Shown here: piece after piece, positions 46,666 to 55,203 of the stretch
Layout: every line of letters starts with the position of its first letter
Position numbering within the stretch: position 1 is the stretch's first letter
Origin: Roseiarcus sp963780825
GTDB lineage: Bacteria > Pseudomonadota > Alphaproteobacteria > Rhizobiales > Beijerinckiaceae
NCBI GenBank assembly: GCA_963780825.1
Contig: CAWADL010000020.1
Location: 186,001 to 250,000 of the forward strand
Direction of reading: 5' to 3'
DNA length: 64,000 nucleotides
Made by a program: the position numbers and the translations under genes
Notes under the pieces: generated by a model
Databases searched by the model: none
What the model was told of the DNA's origin: nothing
Seen by the model: the letters and a program-made list of their open reading frames with translations, nothing else

Positions 46666-47301
46666 ATGGCTATTTTTGTTTTTTCACAATCAAAGGGCGG
46701 AGTGGGAAAGACGACCCTGGCGATCAATTTCGCGGATGAACTGTCAATTCGCAACCAGTCAACAACATTGGTCGATGCAGATCCGCAAGGAAATTCAGCA
46801 CAGTGGGCAGCGCCGCACAAACTTTTATTTCCTGTTCGCCACGAAGTGCTATTGCGGCATAATTCTTTGATTTGGGTTCGCGATGTGTTGAAATCGACGA
46901 CCCAGCATGTTGTGGTGGATACGCCGGCGGGGCTCGGCTTCACCTTCGAAGTTGCGGCTTTGATCGCGGACGTGCTGGTTATTCCCTGTGGGCCCTCGAG
47001 CCTGGACATCGATTCGGCTGCCAAAACCATAAAGAAGTCGCGTGAACTGCGAGGCAATGAAGCGCGCTCGCGAGCGCTCAGGATTGTCCTCGCGCCCAAT
47101 CGGGTCGATCTGGCGACCGAAGAGGGACAGCAGATCTCGGGCGCATTGAGGGAGTTGGATGAAGAAGTGGCCCCTCCCGTGCGTCACGATATCGACTATG
47201 TCCGAACGTTCGCATCTGGCACGTCGGTAGTGACGGCGCCAAACAAAATGCAAGCCGCCGAGGATATTCGAAAACTGACAAACTTCATCGCCAGCAGATA
47301 G
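46666..47301 (+). CDS. Orphan ParA/MinD-type ATPase
   Basis: A 211-residue P-loop ATPase with the deviant Walker A SQSKGGVGKTTLAINFADEL near the N-terminus, the VDADPQGNSAQW segment and Walker B-like VVVDTPAGLGF. The size and lack of an N-terminal DNA-binding domain match small ParA proteins of type Ib partition or cargo-positioning systems. No ParB, RHH protein or cargo gene is adjacent. The DNA is visibly less GC-rich than the neighbours (for example TCACAATCAAAGG, AACAACATTGG), which suggests transfer. ATG 46666 after GGAGTCACG; ATG 46615 is an alternative. Confidence 0.82.
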   Translation: MAIFVFSQSKGGVGKTTLAINFADELSIRNQSTTLVDADPQGNSAQWAAPHKLLFPVRHEVLLRHNSLIWVRDVLKSTTQHVVVDTPAGLGFTFEVAALIADVLVIPCGPSSLDIDSAAKTIKKSRELRGNEARSRALRIVLAPNRVDLATEEGQQISGALRELDEEVAPPVRHDIDYVRTFASGTSVVTAPNKMQAAEDIRKLTNFIASR

Positions 47302-47314
47302 AGCGCTCGGCCAC

Positions 47315-47866
47315 TCAACGCAGCAGATAGTTCTTTATCAGATAAGTCATGCCGCGCGTCCAGGATTCGTCGGTATTGCCGCGAATGTCGACGCTGTGCA
47401 CGAACGTCGGTTTTCGCGTAGCGACATCCACTATGTAAACGTTGATGTTGAGAATGAGATCAGAAACCTTCTGAACAACTATCCATGCCGCGAGATCGGC
47501 GTGCGCCTCGGCGCCGTACTTGAACTCGCAACCGCCGCACGTTCCATACGAAGGTCCTTCGGCAATTTTGGCGGCCGTGGTCGCGGGCAGGGAAACGAAC
47601 GCATAGCGGCCCGATGCTTCAAGCTTTTGTTTGAACAGCGCTTCAATAGCCGCAAGCCGAGCCCGCTCCGCATCCGTCGTCGGCTCCAGACTTTCGTGGT
47701 CATTAAGGAGTTGCGCGCCGAGAAACGCCACGGATTTGGGTTCGGCCGCTACGACCGCGGAACGGCCTGAAAAAAGTATCGCGACGCCGGCGAGGGCGAG
47801 CCCCGTTATGTGCAGAGTCGCGGCCCTGCGCGCCGGCGAAATTGGCGCCTCACAAAGGTTCGCCAA
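47315..47866 (-). CDS. DUF2380/DUF3280-like exported protein
   Basis: About 183 residues from TTG 47866, which lies 14 bases after the upstream lipase-like gene. A hydrophobic segment (ATLHITGLALAGVAILFSG) acts as export signal. The mature part has KSVAFLGAQLLNDHESLEPT, TCGGCEFKYGAEAHADLAAW and WIVVQKVSDLILNINVYIVD, a layout I associate with DUF2380/DUF3280 proteins of alphaproteobacteria; function unknown. Start uncertain. Probably in one operon with the lipase-like gene. Confidence 0.7.
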   Translation of the reverse strand: MANLCEAPISPARRAATLHITGLALAGVAILFSGRSAVVAAEPKSVAFLGAQLLNDHESLEPTTDAERARLAAIEALFKQKLEASGRYAFVSLPATTAAKIAEGPSYGTCGGCEFKYGAEAHADLAAWIVVQKVSDLILNINVYIVDVATRKPTFVHSVDIRGNTDESWTRGMTYLIKNYLLR

Positions 47867-47880
47867 GTCGCCCGGGCGCC

Positions 47881-49210
47881 TCAATAAGTCAGCTCGGCGA
47901 TGCTGATGCGCCTGTCTTTCAGCGGCCATTCGCGCGCGACGATGCGCTCTTGGTTGAACTCGCAGACGATCGGACGATCCTCGAGCGTCGGGAATTTCAC
48001 CGGTAGGCGCCACACCGCGGGAACGCCCGGGGGAATACCCTCCGGGGTCTTGCCATCAATCAAAATCACGTCGCGCGGGGCGCCGAAATAGCCGCGCGGG
48101 CGGTTCATGGTCACGATCGCCGCCGCGTCGCCCTTGCCTTCGCTGGCGATCGCAGGGCGCAGGTTGAGCAGGCCAAAGGAGCGCGGGAACGGCGACCGGT
48201 AGATGTGGGTGACGAGTTGATCCGGCGCGCTCACGACGAATTCGAGCCCGGTCGCGCTGTCCGTCTCCAGCGGTCCCCAGACCCCGTCCTCCCCTGTGGT
48301 CTTAGTGACGAGCGCGTCGCCCTTGCGCGCGCCTGAACTCGGGATCGACCGCAAAGATCTCAACCTTGGCGCCTGCGACCGGCTTGTTGGTTGGCGTGTC
48401 GCCGGCAACCCCGGTCACGGCGCCGTTCAAGGTCACCTTCGCTTCCGGCACAATCGCGATGCGCGCGGGCGCGCGCCCGACAATAAAAGCATACATCTCC
48501 GCAAAGGCCCGCGGGCTGAACGCGGTCTCCCGGTGATCGACATGGTCCAACGACAGATTGGTCGCGCCCTTGAGCGCGGGACCTTCGGCGGTCACGTTGG
48601 TCTTCAGGCCTGGCTGGCCAATATAGGCGCCATCTGGCTGGGCGTAGAGATCGAATCCATCGCTGCGCAGCGTCAGGAATTTAACCCCGGCGGTTGTTTC
48701 ATCAGGGCCGCTGTTGAGGTCGCCGAGGAACGGCCCTTGACCGTTGTATTCGCTACCCAGCAGCGCCGGCATGGCGAATACGCCGTGGTTGACGCCGCCA
48801 CAAAGTACCGCGCAGCTTGCCTTGTCGGCGCCGCCGTGGCGCAGGTAGTTTCGCGTCGTGTTGCAGCCGCGCGAGTTGGCGACCAGCGCGACCTTCGCCG
48901 CCCCGGTTTTGGCGAGCGCTGCCTCGACGAAAGCCGCAAGCTCCTTGCGCTCGTCGTCAGTTGAGGAGCGGTTCGCCTCTTCCACACCGTTGTCCGAGCG
49001 CGCCTGCGGATTGGTGAAACTGATCGCGAACAGTTTTTCCCGGGGATAGCCGTTGCTCTCGAAGCGCCAGAACGTGGTCTGCCAGATCGCCGCCTGATCG
49101 CTGTCGCCGTGAACGAACACGATCGGCGGTAGATCGTCCGCACGAACGGGTAAAGCGTAGGCCGCCACCGCCGCGGCGGTTCCAGCCAAAAGCTCGCGTC
49201 TGGTGAGCAT
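47881..49210 (-). CDS. Exported lipase-like alpha/beta hydrolase with C-terminal domain, one apparent frameshift
   Basis: About 442 residues after correction. A twin-arginine-type signal (MLTRRELLAGTAAAVAAYALPV) is followed by a hydrolase domain with PIVFVHGDSDQAAIWQTTFW and the nucleophile segment VANSRGCNTTRNYL (Ser in ANSRG). The C-terminal half begins in a beta-rich domain (KVTLNGAVTGVAGDTPTNKP) and continues VEIFAVDPESGARKGDALVT after removal of one base near 48337. It ends FNQERIVAREWPLKDRRISI. The substrate is unknown; a periplasmic esterase or lipase role is inferred. It is divergent from cobT. Confidence 0.82.
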
Positions 49211-49355
49211 TCGTTTCCTCCTGGCCCTGCTTCGCGGGCTTGGCCGCTAACCTAGCCTCCCCGAGGCGTTCACGTCCACCTGGCGCTTAAGAAACAAAGC
49301 TTGCGCGGGCGCGCCGCCTCCGCCAAACCGCTGCGACCCCGAGGAAGTCGAACCC

Positions 49356-50366
49356 ATGCCCAGTCCTTTCGACGATATCCGCGCGCTACTTACCAACATG
49401 CCGACGGTGGACGCCGTGGCGCTTGCCGCCGCCCGGGAGCGCAAGTCACAGCTAACAAAGCCCGCAGGTTCGCTCGGGCGGCTCGAGGAGATTGCCGAGT
49501 TCATGGCGGCTTGGCAGGGCGGCAAGCCGCATGTCAACTCTCCCCTAGTCGCCGTCTTCGCTGGCAATCACGGCGTCGTCGCGCAGGGCGTCTCTCCCTT
49601 CCCACCCTCCGTCACCGAGGCGATGGTCGCCAACTTCCAGGCCGGCGGGGCGGCGATCAATCAAATCTGCAAGACGTTCGACATTTCCTTGAAGGTTTAC
49701 GAACTCGCGCTGTCGCAGCCGACGGGCGACATCACGATCGGACCGGCGCTCGACGAGCGCGCTTGCGCGGCGACGATGGCCTTCGGCATGGAGGCGCTCG
49801 CCAGCGGACCCGATCTGCTCGTGCTCGGCGAGATGGGCATCGGCAATACGACGATCGCCGCAGCGGTATATTGCGCGTTGTTTGGCGGCGAGCCGGAAGA
49901 TTGGGTTGGCCGCGGCACCGGCGTCGACGACGAAGGCCTGAAGCGGAAAGCCGACGCCGTCCGCGCGGCGCTGAAGACGCACGAGGGTCATCTCGACGAT
50001 CCGCTCGAAGTTCTGCGCCGTCTTGGCGGCCGCGAGATCGCCGCTATGGCCGGCGCCATTTTGGGCGCGCGGCATCAGCGCACGCCGGTGCTACTCGACG
50101 GTTTCGTCGTTGGCTCGGCGGCGGCGGTGCTGCACGCGCTCGATCCGAGCGCGCTAGATCATTGCCTCGCCGGCCACGTCTCCGCCGAACAGGGACACGT
50201 TCGCGCGTTGCGAGAGCTCAACAAGGCGCCGCTGCTAAACCTCGGCATGCGGCTTGGCGAAGGCTCTGGCGCAGCGCTCGCGGTCGGCGTCGTCAAGGCC
50301 GCCGTCGCCTGCCATACGGGGATGGCGACTTTTGCGGAAGCTGGCGTGGCGGGGAAAGAGGCGTAA
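49356..50366 (+). CDS. cobT: Nicotinate-nucleotide--dimethylbenzimidazole phosphoribosyltransferase
   Basis: A 336-residue enzyme that makes alpha-ribazole phosphate for the lower ligand of cobalamin. Characteristic text: LTKPAGSLGRLEEIAEFMAA, AVFAGNHGVVAQGVSPFPPS, LLVLGEMGIGNTTIAAAVYC, and the catalytic-glutamate region MRLGEGSGAALAV (Glu about 302). ATG 49356 follows GAGGAAG. No cobalamin riboswitch is visible before it. Symbol follows the enterobacterial name; in the Pseudomonas scheme the same enzyme is CobU. Confidence 0.95.
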   Translation: MPSPFDDIRALLTNMPTVDAVALAAARERKSQLTKPAGSLGRLEEIAEFMAAWQGGKPHVNSPLVAVFAGNHGVVAQGVSPFPPSVTEAMVANFQAGGAAINQICKTFDISLKVYELALSQPTGDITIGPALDERACAATMAFGMEALASGPDLLVLGEMGIGNTTIAAAVYCALFGGEPEDWVGRGTGVDDEGLKRKADAVRAALKTHEGHLDDPLEVLRRLGGREIAAMAGAILGARHQRTPVLLDGFVVGSAAAVLHALDPSALDHCLAGHVSAEQGHVRALRELNKAPLLNLGMRLGEGSGAALAVGVVKAAVACHTGMATFAEAGVAGKEA

Positions 50367-50459
50367 GCCTCACGCAATAGTGTCCGGAGTTTTCCCGCCG
50401 CGCCGCGCGCCCGCCTTGAGCACCCTGCAGGATTGCCGAGCTTGTCTGAGGAGAGCTTG

Positions 50460-51098
50460 GTGCGCCGACATTTCCTTATCTTTGCAGCGATCGCCATTTC
50501 GTTGAGCGGCGCCCGCGCAGAGACGATCATCGACGACTGGGCGCAGGTGAAGACGCCGCCGCCGCCAGAACTCAAAGCGGTCGCCATCGACCCTAAGACC
50601 GACGCCCTGCTGTTGTTGGACTTCAACGGTCATGACGCCGCCGATAGCGGCCCCTGCAACAAGGCGACGAAACCGCGCTGCATCGCATCGTTGCCAAAGG
50701 TTCGCGCGGCGCTCGACAAAGCCCGCGCGGCGGGCGTGTTCGTCGTCTATACGTTGGGCGGGAACGGCGCAGTCGACGATATTTGGCCGGAGGTCGCCCC
50801 GGCCGCCGGCGATCCCGTGGTCAAGTCGGGACCCAATAAATTCATCAACACCAACCTGCGCGAGTTGCTGGAGGCAAAGGGCATCAAGCGCGTGATCGTC
50901 ACCGGCACGGCCTCTGAAGGGGCGGTGCTCAACACGGCGGCGGACGCCGCGTTTCATGGCATGAACGTGGTCGTGCCCGTCGATGGCATGTCTTCGACCG
51001 AGCTCTACGCCGAGCAATATGTCGCCTGGCACATGACCCATGCGCCCGCGGTCGCGGCGAAGACGACGCTGACGAGTCTTGAACTGCTAAAGTTTTAA
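50460..51098 (+). CDS. Exported isochorismatase-fold protein lacking the usual cysteine
   Basis: A 212-residue protein with a signal peptide (RHFLIFAAIAISLSGARA). The isochorismatase fold shows the first Asp in ALLLLDFNGHD and the Lys in VVKSGPNKFINTNL. At the usual cysteine position (GxxTxxCV) the sequence reads VTGTASEGAVLNTAADAAFH, so the nucleophile is Ala. This matches isochorismatase-type members rather than cysteine amidases, or an inactive protein. GTG 50460 has GAGGAGAG upstream. It is downstream of cobT by 93 bases; no functional link is obvious. Confidence 0.8.
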   Translation: MRRHFLIFAAIAISLSGARAETIIDDWAQVKTPPPPELKAVAIDPKTDALLLLDFNGHDAADSGPCNKATKPRCIASLPKVRAALDKARAAGVFVVYTLGGNGAVDDIWPEVAPAAGDPVVKSGPNKFINTNLRELLEAKGIKRVIVTGTASEGAVLNTAADAAFHGMNVVVPVDGMSSTELYAEQYVAWHMTHAPAVAAKTTLTSLELLKF

Positions 51099-51137
51099 GG
51101 CGCGTCCAAGCATCGCGAAGGCGTGATAGTGGAGCGC

Positions 51138-51310
51138 TCTCCCTCTCCCCGCGCGTCCCACGACGCCGGGCGCAGTGCAGCCAAACAGCGGGGAGAGGGT
51201 CGGGGTGAGGGGCGTGCTCTGTTCAACCGCCTCGCCCCTCACCCTAGCCCTCTCCCCGCACGTCGATTGTTACAGCAACCGGCGTCTGCTCATCCGTGCG
51301 GGGAGAGGGA
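51138..51310. repeat. CCCTCTCCCCGC palindromic repeat cluster
   Basis: Blocks CCCTCTCCCCGCGCG, GCGGGGAGAGGGTCGGGGTG, CGCCCCTCACCCTAGCCCTC and GTGCGGGGAGAGGGAA alternate in orientation, forming nested inverted repeats. A single occurrence in the window. Confidence 0.8.
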
Positions 51311-51332
51311 ATCGCCGACGATCACACCGCGC

Positions 51333-51546
51333 TCAATCAAGACCCTTACGCTTCTGCAACTGCTCCGTCGCGCGCCGCTCGCGCAGCACAAAACCTCCCA
51401 CGACAACGATCACCAGCAGCACAGCCATCCGTCGCCATCAGCTTCAGGAACGTCTCCGGCGACCACGGCTGCGCCCAGAGCTGCGCGAGAAACAGCGCGG
51501 CGCCGATCAGGAACAGCGCAAAACCCGAGATTACAGCCGGGCTCAT
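51333..51546 (-). CDS. Small membrane protein, one apparent frameshift
   Basis: About 70 residues with two hydrophobic segments: ISGFALFLIGAALFLAQLWA near the N-terminus and VLLVIVVVGGFVLRERRATE after correction. Removing one T near 51422 (GGCTGTGCTG to GGCGTGCTG) links them and gives the stop at 51333. The start ATG overlaps the upstream YbjQ-like gene by four bases, so they form a coupled pair. Function unknown. Confidence 0.65.
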
Positions 51547-51878
51547 GAACGCGTCGCCTCCACGATCACGCTCGAGCCGTAGCAGATGACTTCCGTGACT
51601 CCGCTCATGATTTCGGTCGCGTCGTAGCGCATCATCACCACCGCATTGGCGCCGTTGGCTTCGGCCTGATCGCACATCATCCGGTAAGCCTGCATGCGCG
51701 CCTGCTCGCAGAGATTGGTATAGACTGTGATGTTGCCGCCGAACAGGGTCTGGAACGCGCCCGCGATATTGCCGACTATGGACCGGGAGCGAACGACGAT
51801 GCCGCGCACCACGCCGATGTTGCGCGCGATGCGATAGCCCGGCAAATCGAAGGAAAGGCTCACCATTTCCGGTTTCAT
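51543..51878 (-). CDS. YbjQ/UPF0145-family protein
   Basis: A 111-residue protein of the YbjQ (UPF0145) family with LPGYRIARNIGVVRGIVVRS, ARMQAYRMMCDQAEANGANA and VMMRYDATEIMS. The fold forms pentameric rings; a role in metal binding was proposed but is unproven. Start taken as ATG 51878, with GCGGAG nine bases upstream; ATG 51887 or 51866 are alternatives. Co-transcribed with the small membrane protein downstream. Confidence 0.85.
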   Translation of the reverse strand: MKPEMVSLSFDLPGYRIARNIGVVRGIVVRSRSIVGNIAGAFQTLFGGNITVYTNLCEQARMQAYRMMCDQAEANGANAVVMMRYDATEIMSGVTEVICYGSSVIVEATRS

Positions 51879-51971
51879 GCCAAGCATCTCCGCGAAAGGT
51901 CGCAGACGCTCTCGGACCCCGCGCAGTGGTTTTACAGCGCGATCGTCAATAAATGCTTTGCCGAATCGGGC

Positions 51972-52358
51972 TCAGCGACGTGCTGCTTTGGCGGCCGCAG
52001 GCGGTATTTCGAGCCCAAGCTCCCGGCGAGCCGAGCGCGTCAGACCCGCGCTGACAAGCTCGTGCGACTTTCGCAGATAGCCGCGCAGTTCGTTGTCTGA
52101 CAAACTCGAATCGTCAACTCGTTGCAGCCAGCTAAGTCCGCGCGAGGCCAGATAAGGCGCCGGACGAAGGCCCGGGGCCGACTTCATCATCTCGAACGCC
52201 AGCCTCGTCGCCTTGAACGTGAAGGCCGGGGCTTCCTCCCAACCGCCGATCGCAAACACTTTGCCGCCGACTTTCCAAACATGCGCCCCGCCCCATTGCT
52301 CGACGTAAGTCGTCGCGGGAAGCGAGGCGCAGAAGCGATCGAACTCCTCGTAGGTCAC
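51972..52358 (-). CDS. MmcQ/YjbR-family protein
   Basis: A 128-residue protein of the YjbR fold (TYEEFDRFCASLPATTYVEQ, HVWKVGGKVFAIGGWEEAPA, APYLASRGLSWLQRVDDSSL), a DNA-binding-like fold of unclear function. GTG 52358 overlaps the trpB stop by four bases (GTGA), so it is translationally coupled to trpB. In many relatives trpA occupies this position. Confidence 0.87.
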   Translation of the reverse strand: MTYEEFDRFCASLPATTYVEQWGGAHVWKVGGKVFAIGGWEEAPAFTFKATRLAFEMMKSAPGLRPAPYLASRGLSWLQRVDDSSLSDNELRGYLRKSHELVSAGLTRSARRELGLEIPPAAAKAARR

Positions 52359-53575
52359 ATCCCGCCGAGATGTTCGGCGACGGAGAAGATGTCCTTGTCG
52401 CCGCGGCCACACATATTCATCACCATCAGATGATCGCGCGGCTTCTTCGGCGCCAGCTCCATCACCTTGGCGAGCGCGTGCGCCGGCTCCAACGCAGGAA
52501 TGATCCCTTCAAGCTTCGAGCACAGTTGGAACGCGTCGAGCGCCTCCTTGTCGGTCGCGGACATATAGGTGACGCGGCCAGTCTCCTTCAACCAGGCGTG
52601 CTCAGGCCCGATGCCGGGATAGTCGAGGCCGGCGGAGATCGAATGACCTTCATTGATCTGGCCGTCCTCGTTCATCAGCAAATAAGTGCGGTTGCCGTGC
52701 AGCACGCCAGGACGCCCGCCCGCCAGCGACGCCGCGTGGCCATCCGGCACATCGAGCCCGTGCCCGGCCGCCTCGACCCCGAAAATCTCGATGCCCTGGT
52801 CATCAAGGAAGGGATGAAACAACCCGATCGCGTTGGAGCCGCCGCCGATGCAGGCGACGAGGCTGTCCGGCAATCGGCCTTCCGCCGACATCATCTGCTC
52901 GCGCGTCTCATTGCCGATGACGCTCTGGAAATCGCGCACCATCGACGGATAGGGATGCGGCCCCGCCGCGGTGCCGATGCAGTAGAACGTGTCGGCGACG
53001 TTGGTGACCCAATCGCGCAGCGCTTCGTTCATCGCGTCCTTCAGCGTGCGCGCGCCGGACTTCACCGGCACGACTTCCGCGCCCAGCATCTTCATGCGGA
53101 ACACATTGGGCTTCTGCCGCTCGACGTCGACCTCACCCATGTAGACTACGCATTTGAGGCCGAAGCGCGCGCAAGCCGTGGCGGTGGCGACGCCGTGCTG
53201 GCCGGCGCCCGTCTCGGCGATGATGCGCGGCTTGCCCATGCGCCGCGCCAGCAGGATCTGCCCCATCACGTTGTTGATCTTGTGCGCGCCGGTGTGATTG
53301 AGCTCGTCGCGCTTGAAGTAGATCTTCGCGCCGCCGAGATGCTCGGTCATCCGCTCGGCGAAATAGAGCGGGCTCGGGCGGCCGACGTAATGCGTCAGGT
53401 AGCCGCCAAGCTCCTTATGGAACGCCGGATCGTTCTTGGCTTCGTTGTAGGCTTTCTCCAGCGAGAGGATCAGCGGCATCAGCGTTTCCGCGACAAAGCG
53501 TCCGCCGAAAATGCCGAAGTGGCCGCGCTCGTCCGGGCCGTTGCGAAAGGAATTGGGCTTGTCGATCTTGGTCAA
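52355..53575 (-). CDS. trpB: Tryptophan synthase beta chain
   Basis: A 406-residue PLP enzyme joining indole and serine into tryptophan. The PLP lysine is in ELNHTGAHKINNVMGQ, the phosphate-binding loop is CIGGGSNAIGLFHP, and GRPSPLYFAERMTEHLGGAK and ETGAGQHGVATATACA are canonical. The start is most likely TTG 53575 (LTKIDKPNSF); the frame stays open further upstream without a better start. trpF precedes it. trpA does not follow. Confidence 0.95.
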   Translation of the reverse strand: MTKIDKPNSFRNGPDERGHFGIFGGRFVAETLMPLILSLEKAYNEAKNDPAFHKELGGYLTHYVGRPSPLYFAERMTEHLGGAKIYFKRDELNHTGAHKINNVMGQILLARRMGKPRIIAETGAGQHGVATATACARFGLKCVVYMGEVDVERQKPNVFRMKMLGAEVVPVKSGARTLKDAMNEALRDWVTNVADTFYCIGTAAGPHPYPSMVRDFQSVIGNETREQMMSAEGRLPDSLVACIGGGSNAIGLFHPFLDDQGIEIFGVEAAGHGLDVPDGHAASLAGGRPGVLHGNRTYLLMNEDGQINEGHSISAGLDYPGIGPEHAWLKETGRVTYMSATDKEALDAFQLCSKLEGIIPALEPAHALAKVMELAPKKPRDHLMVMNMCGRGDKDIFSVAEHLGGM

Positions 53576-53627
53576 GGCAGGCTCCGTCAGCTTCGCGTCC
53601 CTTACCGCCGCCCTGCCCCGCTCGCAA

Positions 53628-54290
53628 TCATTCCCGGTCGACCGCCGCGAACGCCTCCCGCGCCGCCGCGACAAAAGCCTTGATCTTGTTGGCGTCCTTC
53701 ACGCCCGGCGCGCTCTCGACGCCCGAGGATACGTCGACCGAGCGCGCCAGGCTCTCGCGGATCGCCCGCTCGACATTGCCCGGATCGAGGCCGCCCGAGA
53801 GAAACCACGGCTTTCGCGGATGGAATTCCCGCGCGATCCGCCAATCGAAGGCGACTCCGTTGCCGCCCGGCAGCACGGCCCCCTTTGGCGGCTTGGCGTC
53901 GATCAGCAGCGCGTCGGCGGCGTCCCTGTAGGCATCGGCGAGAGCAAGGTCCGCGGCGCTGGCGACGCCGATCGCCTTGATCGCGGAAATCCCGAATTTG
54001 CGTTGGATTTCGGCGACGCGTTCGGGGCTTTCGGCGCCGTGCAACTGCAGATAGTCGGGCTCGGTCGCCTTAACGATGGCCTCCAGCTCCGCGTCGGTCA
54101 CATCGACCGTCAGCGCCACGATCTCGGCGCGGTTCCGAGCGCGGGCGGCCAGGGCCTTGGCGGCGTCCAGCGACACGTGGCGCGGGCTCTTCTCGAAGAA
54201 GACGAAGCCGACCATGTCGGCCTCGGCCGCGAGCGCGGCGGCAAGGGTTTCCGGCGTCGAGAGGCCGCAAATTTTGACGCTTGTCGACAT
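53628..54290 (-). CDS. trpF: Phosphoribosylanthranilate isomerase
   Basis: A 220-residue TIM-barrel isomerase of tryptophan synthesis. MSTSVKICGLSTPETLAAAL has the catalytic Cys in KICGL; GFVFFEKSPRHVSLDAAKAL, LQLHGAESPERVAEIQRKFG and RSVDVSSGVESAPGVKDANK are family hallmarks. ATG 54290. trpB follows after 52 bases, the usual trpF-trpB order in this group. Confidence 0.95.
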   Translation of the reverse strand: MSTSVKICGLSTPETLAAALAAEADMVGFVFFEKSPRHVSLDAAKALAARARNRAEIVALTVDVTDAELEAIVKATEPDYLQLHGAESPERVAEIQRKFGISAIKAIGVASAADLALADAYRDAADALLIDAKPPKGAVLPGGNGVAFDWRIAREFHPRKPWFLSGGLDPGNVERAIRESLARSVDVSSGVESAPGVKDANKIKAFVAAAREAFAAVDRE

Positions 54291-54331
54291 CGCGGTTGCT
54301 TTGCGCGAACCCAGCGACGCTGTCAAAGCGC

Positions 54332-54484
54332 CGCCCCCTGGGACCGCGCGCGTGCCGCGCGCCTCGCGCGCCGACCAACCGTCGTCGCTGACGCCAACGC
54401 CCAATTCGCACAAACTTTCCCCTCGCTAGCCGCGCAATCGACGATCTCGTCTACAGCGCGCGGGACGCGCGCGGTCCCAGGGAG
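54332..54484. repeat. CTGGGACCGCGCG inverted repeat, long form
   Basis: Left arm CCCCCTGGGACCGCGCGCGT at about 54332 and right arm GCGGGACGCGCGCGGTCCCA near 54460-54480 enclose about 100 bases of unrelated sequence. It separates trpF from livF. Confidence 0.8.
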
Positions 54485-54488
54485 CGCC

Positions 54489-55203
54489 TCACCCGCCCTG
54501 GCCGAGATATGTCGCGATCAATCTCGGATCGTCGAGCAGCGCCCGCGCCTCACCCTCCGCCGAGATCTCGCCGGTCTCCAGCACATAGCCGTAATCCGCC
54601 GTCTCCAGCGCCGCCCGCGCGTTCTGCTCGACGAGCAGGATCGAAACCCCCGTCTCGCGCAAGCCTGCGATAGCCCTGAAAATCTCGCGAACGATCAGCG
54701 GCGCCAGGCCAAGGCTCGGCTCGTCGAGCATCAGCACGCGCGGTCGCATCATGATCGCCCGGGCGAGGGTCAGCATCTGCCGCTCGCCGCCCGATAGCGT
54801 GCTCGCGCGTTGCTTGCGGCGCTCCAACAGGCGAGGGAAGCGATCAAACACCGCCGCGAGGTCGCTGTCGATTTGGCCGTCGCGGCGCAGCCAGGCGCCA
54901 AGGCGCAGATTGTCGATGACCGACATCTCGCCGAACAGCTCGCGCTTTTCCGGCGCCAGGCACAGGCCGCGTTCAGCGCGTTCTTCGACTTCGAGTCGCG
55001 AGACGTCGCGTCCGCCCAACCAAACACGGCCCGAACACGGCAGGAAGCCCATCGCGGCGGTCAGCAAGGTCGTCTTGCCGGCGCCGTTTGGGCCGATGAC
55101 CGCGACGATCTGCCCCTCGCCCAGTTGCAGCGAGACGTCGCGCACCGCCTCCGCCTTGCCGTAGCGGACACGTCACGCCTTCCAACGCCAGCGCCGCGCT
55201 CAC
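54489..55203 (-). CDS. livF: LivF-type branched-chain amino acid ABC ATPase, one apparent frameshift
   Basis: About 237 residues. Walker A is GPNGAGKTTLL, signature TLSGGERQMLTLARAI, Walker B LMLDEPSLGLAP, and the switch position is Q in LLVEQNARAAL as in LivF. Removing one T near 55170 (ACGTGTCCGC to ACGGTCCGC) gives the N-terminus EGVTVRYGKAEAVRDVSLQL. The start GTG at 55203 overlaps the livG stop by four bases. Last gene of the livK-H-MG-F operon. Confidence 0.92.

Noticed and set aside
49211..49355. Cobalamin riboswitch before cobT
   Set aside because: No B12 box or conserved core is visible in the 145-base spacer.
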